Assembly: GCA_040954595.2 (NCBI GenBank)
Contig: CM082587.2
Span: forward strand, 11,284,001-11,348,000
Reading direction: 5' to 3'
DNA: 64,000 bases
Source of the DNA: Balanoglossus misakiensis
Taxonomy: Eukaryota > Hemichordata
Shown: positions 43,113 to 52,505 of the stretch, piece by piece
How the letters are laid out: each line of letters opens with the position of its first letter
How positions within the stretch are numbered: the stretch's first letter is position 1
The notes under the pieces: generated by a model
What the model was told of the DNA's origin: nothing
The model's input: only the letters and a program-made list of their open reading frames with translations
Databases searched by the model: none
Made by a program: the position numbers and the translations under genes

Positions 43113-44120
43113 TATGCACTCAAAAAATGACGTGGCATTAACACTAGAGGACGTGTACTGATCTAAGTGAATCAGATCCCGTGAGGAGTACGGTGCCCAG
43201 AGTACACGTGTACTAGTAGAGAAATGCCAAGTGTTGCTACATCTTCGCGCTTCGCCCGCCATTGCTCTCTGGAAAATAGGAGTGTGGTCGAGCGAACTGG
43301 TGCGAGCGGAAAGTCGTGTTGCGACCGTCGGTGAGGCGAATTAAGACACAGCGCTAATAATAGTGTCTGTAACGACTATCACACCAAAACTCATTTACAG
43401 TAAATATAAAAACAGACTACATCGGAGAAGTGTTTCGACGTGTCTTCGTTCTCGAGGAGCCATTTGTATCTGCATTTGCATACCAGAAAGCCACGCCCTC
43501 CAGCCTCGTTCGCGGGTGACTTGTTTGTAATTGTCAAAGGCGAGTTAGTCATGTGCTTAGTTTGTTGGGTGTCAATGTAATCGTCCATGTTAACTTATTT
43601 GGTACAATTCGAGACATATGCACTCAAAAATGATGTGGCATTAAACACTAGAGGACGTGTACTGATCTGAGTGAATCAGATCCCGTGAGGAGTACGGTGC
43701 CCAGAGTACACGTGTCCTAGTAAAGAAATGCCAAATGTTGCTACATCTTCGCGCTTCACCCGCCAAGGTCGCCATTGCTCTCCGGAAAATAGGAGACTGC
43801 ATGTAGTTGAGCGAGCATGTGCGAACGGACGATGGTGTTGCTACCGTCGACGTGGCGAATGAAGACACAGCGCTAATACTAGTGTCTGTCACGACTATCA
43901 CACCAAAACTGTCCTTTACTGTAAATATAAACAAGCTATTCATGTCGGAGGAGTCTTTCCACGAGTCTTCGATATCGAGGAGCCATTTGTATCTGCATAA
44001 ATTTGCATTTCCAGTCTCGTTCGCGGATGACTTGTTTGTATTTGTCAAAGGCGAGTTAGGCACGTGCTTAGTTTTTTGGGTAATCGTAATCGTCCATGGT
44101 AACTTATTTGTCTATTACAT
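43113..44120. repeat. 504-bp tandem duplication
   Basis: TATGCACTCAAAAA begins at 43113 and 43617. The two copies match along their length with point differences and small indels (AGAGGACGTGTACTGATCT, CTACATCTTCGCGCTTC, TCGAGGAGCCATTTGTATCT, GGCGAGTTAG). Each copy contains an inner inverted element near its start (ACGTGTACTGATC...AGTACACGTGT). Short frames on the minus strand share RYKWLL and NSPLTNTNKS-like text between copies, but I do not regard them as a supported gene. Confidence 0.85.
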
Positions 44121-45035
44121 ATTTTAATGTCATCTTTCTTATCAAGCCTTGATGTAAATACATGTTATTTTCGTAAACACCACGGGTTCACAGAGTTTTG
44201 CTTCCAGGATGTCTGCAGTTGAGTACAGCACACACATCTGCTTCTTGCCCCAATGTCAGAGAGCGTAGCAATACATAATGTATGGTAATTACGTATACGT
44301 CCCTTTCTCAGATCAAAATCATTTAAGTTAACAAAATAATGGTAAGTACATTAAAAATTAAATGGGGGACGAGATAAGGGTGAAGCAATAGTATTTCAAA
44401 TAAAATAAAATCTAAAATACATGTGAAATCCTGGTTTGTCCTCATTAAACTAAATTGACGCGCATGAAGGGCTGCAGTCCATTTGTTAATTCTCTTGATC
44501 GTTCTCTCTATTGAACCCAACAGTAAATAAAAATACAAAAAGGTAAGCCAGTCCGGCCAGTGCTAACTTGGTCTGACTGGTACGCTGGAAAGGGAAATCG
44601 TCAAACAGCACCATTTTCAGGACAAGATGTCAATTATGTTTGTGCTACCGGTGGATGCAATGGTCCTCTCATTGTATTATAGAGCTAACTATATTTACGA
44701 AATTCGCATAGCAATGCTATGTTTCGGCTTTACAACCTGAAGCCAGAGTTTGAAGCAATGAGGAAGGCTGTTGTTATGTTGACCTTCCAAATTTTTGGCC
44801 AATTGAGAAAATTATTCGGCACATCAAGGGAGAATCTCCAATAATCTCTGCCGGAACAGTTGAAAAAGGACAAATCTATCGCATATGTCCCAAATGTCCC
44901 TGGCTAATTGGGCTGTGGAGACCGGCTGCATAAATGGGTTGTCACCTCAGACGAAATCATTTACGTTGCGAAGTGTAATTAGCGTGCGCTTGGGCCCTAA
45001 AAAATGCCAGTAATACCACAAACAAAGATAATTGG
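44121..45035 (+). other. Intergenic region with a possible short coding relic
   Basis: Between about 44720 and 44935 two frames give protein-like text (RLYNLKPEFEAMRKAVVMLT, then FWPIEKIIRHIKGESPII and GQIYRICPKCPWLIGLW), joined only if a frameshift is assumed. I do not recognise the family. The rest of the stretch shows nothing. Confidence 0.3.
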
Positions 45036-45371
45036 TTCCTTATCCCCACTGCGTAGTATGTTTTCGTATGATTTAGTACTGGAATGGTCAAGGACCCCCT
45101 GGTTGGGGACCCTTGTGTTACGCAGAGAGGAAGAAAAACAGGTTGCCACTCCTCGCGGTACAGTGATTTTGGGTGGGCGGGCGGGAGTTTTCCATGCACC
45201 ATTCGATGTGATGTGACACCTGGGTGTTTGCGCACTCCAATTATATATAGGTATCTTATGAATATTCATATTCAATCAACCAATCACTACGCAGTGTAGA
45301 TAGTTCCTTATCCCCACTGCGTAGTATGTTTTCGTATGATTTAGTAGTGGAGTGGTCAAGGACCCCCTGGT
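45036..45371. repeat. 68-bp direct repeats flanking a dispersed element
   Basis: TTCCTTATCCCCACTGCGTA through GGACCCCCTGGT occurs at 45036-45103 and again at 45304-45371 with about two differences. Between them lies 45191-45303, a sequence that has a second copy at 47417-47529. Confidence 0.85.
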
Positions 45372-46250
45372 CCCCCCAAATATTACTTCTTTAGATTCAT
45401 AATCACCCCTTCTCTCATGCCTTCTCTCCAAACCTCATCAACACAAAACAACCCCACAGCCATATATCAGCACGGGAGGAGACTCGAGCCTGGCTTTCCA
45501 TCCCGTCCATCGAACTTGTCTAAGCAATCTGTCTTTCATTGCCTCTCTTGGATCAAAAATCACATTACGTTCCCATGCACTCATACCAGACATCGGGTTA
45601 AGAGACTAAGAAGAAAAACCACGGGAGAAAATACTATCAATAATTTTGTCGATAAAGAAAATAACAGTAGCATAAGACACACAACCAGGGGGTTATAATT
45701 AAACCCCCAAGGCGAGGAAGAAAAAATAAATTGTTCATCGGAATCGCCGCTTCTACTTTGGATGATTTGGAATTTTTTGGGGGGGGATCTCGGCAAATAT
45801 TCTACTTCCGTGTTACAACATTCTTAGTCACTGTCGCTGGTGGCCAGAATATGTTGTGCAAACACCAACTGTAAAGTTAATTGCCTATGTTATTGTTGGG
45901 AAATATAGTATTGAATTCAGTTACAAGTACATGTATCAGTGTTTTTTGTCTGAGATATTTCTGGTAAAAAGGGAAACAATTATCTCGCCTTTTCTGCATC
46001 TGTGCAAAAACCGCATTTACTTTCAGCCTAAACAATAAATAAAAATAAAAATATTCGCTCGCCGCTCCTGGACCTTGGTCCAAAAAATCCGATGAACAAG
46101 ATTTTATTTCTCTCTGGCCCAAGGCCCTTTTTTTAAGGCAAGCCAGCATTTAGTGAGCTGACTATACCTAAGGGCTATCGAAATAATAACATCAAATAAA
46201 CATCCGGAAAGAAAACAAATTTCACACATGCACAACTGCATAATCAAATA
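45372..46250. other. Region with no recognisable gene
   Basis: Mixed sequence with a G run near 45779-45786 and short overlapping frames on both strands. I see no domain, RNA gene or tandem repeat. Confidence 0.5.
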
Positions 46251-47000
46251 ATCATTACTATATCACATGTTTCCCATTGAAACACCTTTGCCCAGTATTC
46301 ATACATAATTCATCACTCGTCAAATATTACATGTCTCTCAATAGGACAATCCCATACAACTACGCACACCTGTATAATCAGCCAATCACTATGTGAATCA
46401 CATAAATACTCAAACAAAATCCACGCATAAAAATTTACATGTCTCTCAACAGGACACATCCTACTTCAATATGCATACCTATGTAATCGGCCAATCACAT
46501 GTCTCTCATGGGACACAAAAAAAATTACGTGTCTCCCACTGGACACCCAAATTCAATATTCAAACACGTGTCAAATTTTATCACAAAAAACTTACGTGTC
46601 TCCCACTGGACACCCAATTTCAGTATTCAAAACACGTGTCAAATTTTATCACAAAAAACTTACGTGTCTCCCCACTGGACACCCAATTTCAGTATTCAAA
46701 ACACGTGTCAAATTTTATCACAAACACTTACGTGTCTCCCACTGGACACGCAATTTCAGTATTCAAGACACGTGTCATATTTTATCACAAAAACTTACGT
46801 GTCTTCCACTGGACACCCTATTTCAGTATTCAAAACACGTGTCAACTTTCATCATGAAGCATACGTACGCGTGTCTCCCACTGGACACCCCAAAACTAAT
46901 TATATCAAAAACTTATATACTTCATGTCTCTCAACAGGACAAACCACTTCAATACAGAAAACGTACACACCTGTGTAATCACCTATTAACAAGTCATAAA
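46251..47000. repeat. ~68-bp tandem repeat with CACGTG boxes
   Basis: The best copies (about 46518-46880) repeat ACGTGTCTCCCACTGGACAC, CCAATTTCAGTATTCAAAAC and ACGTGTCAAATTTTATCACA. About five and a half copies are well conserved, flanked on both sides by older copies with CATGTCTCTCAACAGGACA. Each unit carries a palindromic ACACGTGT. The open frames through it are a consequence of a repeat unit that varies between 66 and 69 bp. Confidence 0.88.
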
Positions 47001-47176
47001 CTCGTCACAGATTTCCTTTCAAATACTTACCATAAATAGCATAATTTTTGTACCAACACACATGTACAAAAGCTAACCAAACCGCTTTTTCCAAATCTTC
47101 ATACTCAACTTGAAGTACACTATGACAAAATTCATATGAATAAATATCGCACTGCAAACACAGAAAAACAACTTAC

Positions 47177-47400
47177 CGCCTTGTTTTGAGGTGGCGGTCT
47201 CAACTCAGCAGCCTGGGTAGGCCAAGTTGCCTGAGAGGTAGAACCCGACACAGAACCCATTACACCGCTTGGTACACTCACACGTCTTGGTAGTTGGTTA
47301 CCACCCTTTTGCAGAGGTTTTGGCTACTGTGCTTGTAGTTGTGAAGTACCCTGCACTACAGGTTGTGAAGTAGACTGCATGCTGTACCGCGAGGAGTAGG
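47177..47400 (-). pseudogene. Exon-like relic, Gln/Ser/Pro-rich
   Basis: On the minus strand the text reads SMQSTSQPVVQGTSQ, a stop, then KGGNQLPRRVSVPSG and SQATWPTQAAELRPPPQNKA, ending at GCG/GTAAGTTGT, a good donor. It has low complexity and one stop codon. It could be an old gag-like segment or a decayed exon. Confidence 0.3.
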
Positions 47401-47416
47401 GTCTGCTCTCTAGTTA

Positions 47417-47529
47417 TCCATGCACCGTTCGATGTGATGTGACAGCTGGGTGTATGCGCACTCCTATTATATATAGGTATCCTATGAATATTCATATTCA
47501 CTCAACCAATCACTACGCAGTGTAGATAG
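47417..47529. repeat. Second copy of the 45191-45303 dispersed repeat
   Basis: Both copies run from TCCATGCACC through TTCGATGTGATGTGACA, GTATCTTATGAATATTCATA-like text and CAACCAATCACTACGCAGTG, with roughly 90 percent identity by eye. This copy ends about 108 bp before the U2 fragment. Confidence 0.85.
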
Positions 47530-47637
47530 TAAAAATATAAAACATGCGACCTTGATTAATGAGCAACCTATCGACCAAACCATACATAAAGTTTTGTTGA
47601 GCTTGATACCGTCCAGAGTTCTGGCCCGACGGCCAGT

Positions 47638-47666
47638 ATCGCTTCTCGGCCTTTTGGCTAAGATCA
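47638..47666 (+). ncRNA. U2 snRNA (fragment): 5' 29 nt of U2 snRNA, cut off by a LINE
   Basis: ATCGCTTCTCGGCCTTTTGG and CTAAGATCA match the highly conserved first 29 nt of U2 snRNA exactly. From 47667 the sequence (TTGGTTGTTACTGG) leaves U2 and leads into the 5'UTR of a Tx1-like LINE. The branch-point recognition sequence that should follow is missing and is not found nearby. The 5' flank could be genuine U2 upstream sequence, but I could not identify a proximal sequence element. Confidence 0.9.
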
Positions 47667-49078
47667 TTGGTTGTTACTGGTGTGTTATATCCAATCCAAG
47701 AAGAGTATTTCTACAGGTGGTTTTTTCATCGTTCGACGTCCTCGTGGAGCTTCGTTTCTTCTTTTCTTTTGGTATCAGCCAGGTGGACGCGAGCGTGAGT
47801 TGCTTCTTTTTTAGCTTCTCATTTTTCTTTGTCGTTTTTGATTTTTTGATTTTCGCTTCAGTATGGTGCGTAAAGACCGCACCTTGTTGTTGAAGTTTCG
47901 GGAGGGTGTGAGTGGGTCGGGTAGGATTTTTGAGTTATTGCGTGAGGCGGGTGTGTGTGCAAAGACCCATCTGCAGGCGGTCCAAAGATTGCCGGGTCGA
48001 TGTGTAGATGTAACGTTTAGGACATTGTCTTTTAGACGTCAGTTTGAAGACGTCTTGAGGGGTGCGAAAGAGTTCGAAACTCAGACTTATAGTTCTGATG
48101 TTGTTACGCTGACTGCCTTGTATATTGATAATGAGTTGGACGACAATTTTGTCCAGCGGATTTTGTCTGGGTACGGGACGGTCCTGGCAGGCAGGAAGTG
48201 TGTTTTCAGGGAGGAGCCTTCGGTGTACAATGGTACGAGGCAGTATCGTGTGCGGTTGAAAAAAAAACATCCCTTCGACGATCAGGATTGGTACGCGCAA
48301 CGTGTGGCTGTCCTATCCTGGACAGCCACGTACCTGTGTTAGATGTGGCTAGGTGGGGCACCTGGCCAAGGAATGTAGTAACATTAATTGCTTCCGGTGT
48401 GGTCAGTTGGGCCACCATGTGAATAAATGTACCTTTGATGTGAAGTGTTCCGTTTGTGGGGGGAGGGCCATGTGTTTAGAAATTTCATTTGCCAATAGAG
48501 TGTCCCTGACGAAGTCTTGGCTACCGACGTCGGAAGCCGCTCTGTCCCCTAGCGCGGAAGTGGTAAATAAAATAGTTGATGATATTGTGGCGGCGGCGGT
48601 CAATACGGCTATGGGGCAGTCGTCTGCAGAGCACGTTTGTGAAGATTCTGTCCCAGGTGCTGAGTGTTCTGTTTTTTCAGACGAAATTACGCCTGGTCAG
48701 GGTGACCAGGTAGAGACTTCAGGTAGTGTACAAAGTGTTGCGATGGAGGTCGAGGAAGGGCAGCAACATAATTCGGATTTTTTTAGTCCAAGGTCATCCT
48801 TTTCATCTTTGGAAATGATTTCCACTTTTTCTGCTAAGCGTCCAGCTTCCTCCGATGAATCTGAGGAGGATTCCAAGCGAGTTGCTGTTGCTGTTGATAG
48901 CGAAGCCGACTCTGATTGTTCAGTGACCTCACATGCGTCTGGTTCTGTTTCTTCACAGTCTACAGTTGAATTACGTCAAAAGGCGTTAGATTCTGTTCGT
49001 CTTTCATCCATAATGGATTTGTCCACTGTGTACTCTTCATGGAAAATATATTGTTCATGGTTCCAAGAATCGAAGTAG
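47667..49078 (+). mobile_element. 5' part of a Tx1-like LINE inserted in U2 snRNA
   Basis: A ~196-nt 5'UTR is followed by ORF1, and no ORF2 follows because a Penelope-like element takes over after 49078. The Tx1 clade includes lineages with fixed targets, among them the U2-snRNA-specific Keno elements, so the position right after U2 nt 29 and in the U2 direction fits this lineage. Assignment rests on ORF1 style plus target. Confidence 0.7.
47863..49078 (+). pseudogene. Tx1-like LINE ORF1 with CCHC zinc knuckles, broken
   Basis: ATG at 47863 gives MVRKDRTLLLKFREGVSGSG, an RNA-binding-like N-terminal half. The frame shifts near 48290-48305 and continues as LSYPGQPRTCVRCG. A TAG at 48350-48352 interrupts the first knuckle (CVRCG, stop, VGHLAKEC). 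The second knuckle CFRCGQLGHHVNKC and a third partial one (CSVCGG) follow, then an acidic, serine-rich tail (DESEEDSKRVAVAVDSEADS). With one frameshift and one stop, the protein is not made from this copy. Confidence 0.8.
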
Positions 49079-50757
49079 ATAGTGAAATATAGTCACTTTG
49101 GAACAGTATTTTTGAAACAGTGCGACGTTTCGATCCGACTACAACGGAGCTTGATCACGCAATGGTGTTAATTATTCAGCGTTGATGTCTCAGCAACAGG
49201 CGGAAAGATCGTACGATGGGAAAACCACAAGAAGTTCAACGTCCGTTGTTTTCGGCAAAACATCACGCCGACCAGCATAAAGCTCAACTCTAACGTTACC
49301 GGAAAACAAGCTGACAAGATCGTGGCCAAAGCTGAGAAACAACTCATTAATGTCCGCATTCGCCAGTGCACATATACCATCATAAAACTGGGGGACAAAC
49401 TAGATGAACATCAAAAGCAACTTGACGCCATCCTGAATTCCAACGAACAAGTGGAGGTGTGGGGACTCTTAGACTCGGTGCATCGTAACACCTATGAAGA
49501 CACTAAAGCTAGACAAATGGTCAAGTTTGAAAACCTGAGGAAAAAGAAACAAGAGAAGCACACAGTGAGTAACACCAGTGTAAACACAGATAGATGGGTA
49601 GTCAATCTGAGCAACAGACAGCTAAATGCTAATGAAATCTCCATTCTGAAAAAGGGACTGAACTTTGCGATAACACCAACCGAGGTACCAGTTGCTGAGA
49701 TCATCGCTGGTACAGAGACAGTATGCAGTAAGCTCTCAGAAACCAAAGCAGCTGAGTTGAGAAGTGAAGTGGTACGAGTAGTAAAGCGGGCCAAAATATC
49801 CAAATCCAACATAACGAAGGAAGAGCGACATGCCATACAAATATTACGTAAAGACGAGTCCATCATTGTACTACCAGCTGACAAAGGCAGGGCAACAGTG
49901 TTGATGAACATGGCTGACTATAAAAAGAAAATTAACACTCTATTGTCTGACAACAACACCTATAAGACACTAAAGAAAGATCCCACTTCCAGATACAAGA
50001 CCAAATTAGTTAACATGTTGAGAGATATCAGGAAAGAAGGCAACATTAGTGACAAACTATACTGGAAACTGTACCCCAACTCTGAAGAAGCACCCAAACT
50101 GTACGGAACACCAAAAATACACAAACCAGACGCACCACTTCGACCCATTGTGTCTACCTGTGGCAGCATCACTTACAACGTTGCGCGCCATCTAGCTGAA
50201 GTCCTTACACCACTTGTCAGTAACACAGTACACAGTATTAAAAACAGTAAAGAACTGGTAGACAAGCTGAAAGATCTGCGAATTTCACCTGGCCAAAAAC
50301 TGGTCTCCTATGATGTCACAGCCTTGTTCACTATTGTCCCAGTAGACCAAGCACTAGAAGTCACTCAAAACAAACTCAAGACAGATGACACCCTCAGCAA
50401 CCGATCAGAACTCACTGTAGAACAAATAACCAAGTTATTGGAGTTCTGTCTGAAAACCACGTATTTTGTGTATGATGGGACATTTTACCAACAAACCCAT
50501 GGAGCTGCAATGGGGTCACCAGTGTCACCCATTGTAGCGAACTTATACATGGAGTACTTTGAAGACCGTGCTATCTCCACAGCCCCCTACCCACCATCAT
50601 TGTGGCTGCGATACGTGGATGACACCTTCGTGAATACAGATGAACAGGCGGTAGACTCACTGACACAACATATAAACAGTATAGATCCTCATATTCAATT
50701 CACCATAGAACCAGAATCAGATAAGAAATTGCCTTTCCTCGACCTCTGCGTCTGTAT
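49079..50757 (+). mobile_element. Penelope-like element, 3' truncated
   Basis: A leader with CGACGTTTCGATCCGACTAC (as found in Penelope-like terminal regions) precedes one long open frame. The element ends at 50757, where the inverted-repeat element begins. The endonuclease (GIY-YIG) part and the 3' end are absent. Confidence 0.85.
49172..50757 (+). pseudogene. Penelope-like reverse transcriptase, truncated
   Basis: The frame is open from the codon after TAA at 49169 to the junction. N-terminal helical text (VRWENHKKFN, KAEKQLINVRIRQC) is followed by the RT: IIVLPADKGRATVLMN, LYGTPKIHKPDAPLRPIVS, KLVSYDVTALFTIVPVDQA (motif A), HGAAMGSPVSPIVANLYMEY (motif B), LWLRYVDDTFV (motif C) and KKLPFLDLCV. 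All RT motifs are intact. The few residues after 50757 belong to the inserted element. About 528 codons remain, without the C-terminal nuclease. Confidence 0.9.
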
Positions 50758-51330
50758 CACCCCAATATGTAATAATTAACCCAATGTGTAATACTAACCC
50801 AATATGTAATAACACTTAAACCAATATGTAATACTAACCCAATTTGTAATAACACTTAACCCAATATGTAATAAACTTTAATTCTACATGTAATAAACGT
50901 TATCAGCTAGCTGCATATGTAATAAGCGTTAACACTATATGTTATAGACTTGAATTTTACATGAAATAACGTTAATTCTACATGAAAAAATACGTTATTA
51001 GTTAACCCTATATCTAATAAACTTTATTTCTACATGAAATAACGTTAATTCTACATGAAAAAAACGTTATTAGTTAACCCTATATGTAATAAACTTTAAC
51101 CCTGTATGCAATAAACTTAAACACAATATGTAACACTAACCCAATATGTAATACCACTTAAACCAATATGTAGCACTAACTCAATATGTAATAACACTTT
51201 AACCCAATATGTAATACTAACCCAATATGTAAGAACACCTTAACCCAATATGTAATACTAACCCAATATGTAATAACACTTTAACCCAATATGTAATAAC
51301 ACTGCCCTAATGTGTTTGAATATGTAATAT
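50758..51330. repeat. Left inverted end: ACCCAATATGTAATA tandem array
   Basis: About 25 units of 20-24 bp. The middle section has a diverged subtype (TTCTACATGAAATAACGTTA, CCCTATATGTAATAAACTTT), while both margins have the ACCCAATATGTAATA type. Confidence 0.9.
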
Positions 51331-52225
51331 TAACCCAATAGAGTTGAAGTAAAACTCAAGTCTTTATAAAAGTAGTGAAATCAAGTTGTGTACGCATGTG
51401 TGACATCAAAATATTGTCTCAGATGGAAGCTCCCAGACATATACAGAGAATACCCAGGACACATAATTGACATGGAAAATTTCCAAATTTTAGACAGAGA
51501 ATCTGATGTATTAATGAAGCCATATACATCAGGACACTTCAACCCTCACTTGTACAGATGGGGACAAGGGGGGTTACACTTTACCATCCGTGCACACTAC
51601 TTGCCCGTCAAAAGTGAAACAGATACTTATATTGAATGCCTTACGCGTCAAGTATACCTTTCTTAATTTTGAAGTCCAAAAGCGGGGGGGGGGGGGGGTC
51701 ATCTTTAAAAAAAAAAAAAAAAACGTTTAGGGGGTTCACATACTTATGCCACAAAACTTGTGCTTTTGAGTCCACAAAATGCAGTTTCGCACCCTTTATT
51801 TTACAAAATTTTCTAAACCCCAGCGTACCCCCGTGGCCTCCCCACCTCGGGTGATACAGGACAAATGTGGCGAATTAGCCCGGTGGTTGCAGTCCCCTAG
51901 TGGGTGGATCCGTATACTAACAGCCGATAGTAATAGTTTTGCGAAATATAGCATAAAGCTAGAGGTTCAAACAGCAAAATTTTACCTTGATTTCATATGG
52001 AAGTAAAGGTTAGGTAAATCTATCACTATGTTAACTTTACGAGGACTATCAAATGCTACCGGAACTTGCAAGTAATTCGTTGAGTTAAGCGGGAAGTATG
52101 TTAATCAATAGGGTTTCCCCCTCTATCACCACCTCTATTGAAAATAGATGAAATAACATTATGGTCTTTTCCCAGAAAGACAAATATACCCCCCCCCCCT
52201 TCGTATAAAAAATACAAGCCACCGT
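51331..52225. other. Interior of the foldback-type element
   Basis: Contains a short frame 51388-51666 (KYCLRWKLPDIYREYPGH, SGHFNPHLYRWGQGGLHFTI) with no family I recognise, a G run (51684-51699) followed by an A run, and a C run near 52189-52199. No transposase, RT or RNA gene is visible. Confidence 0.5.
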
Positions 52226-52505
52226 TATTACATATTGGGTTAATGAAAAACATTGATTTTAGTTTCAAAAATGTTTAGTAAGGATTCCAATTCATATACA
52301 GGTATAATTTAATATTGATTTGGTGTATTTCATTTAGCTTAGCATTAAAATACATTAGGGCAGTGTTATTACATATTGGGTTAAGGTGTTATTACATATT
52401 GGGTTAACGTTTATTACATATAGGGTTAGTGTTACATATTGGGTTAAGTGTTATTACATATTGGGTTAGTATTACATATTGGGTTAATTATTACATATTG
52501 GGGTG
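52226..52505. repeat. Right inverted end: TATTACATATTGGGTTA array
   Basis: Reverse-complement copies of the left array; the outermost ~100 bp (52400-52505) mirror the left end unit by unit, with AATT, AGT and AAGTGTT spacers in the same order. Confidence 0.9.

Larger units (their letters stand above)
50758..52505. mobile_element. 1.75-kb foldback-type element with inverted ends made of ~22-bp repeats
   Basis: The left end CACCCCAATATGTAATAATT and the right end AATTATTACATATTGGGGTG are exact inverted copies, and both are bordered by AT (50756-50757 and 52506-52507). Inward, each end is a tandem array of ACCCAATATGTAATAACACT-type units: about 570 bp on the left and about 280 bp on the right in the opposite orientation. 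The interior (51331-52225) encodes no transposase that I recognise. This fits a non-autonomous foldback DNA transposon. Confidence 0.85.

Noticed and set aside
46393-47039. Three overlapping ~150-residue frames with SHWTP-type repeats
   Set aside because: They are translations of the ~68-bp tandem repeat in three frames.
47638-47666. A functional U2 snRNA gene
   Set aside because: Only 29 nt are present. The branch-point recognition region, Sm site and 3' stems are missing.
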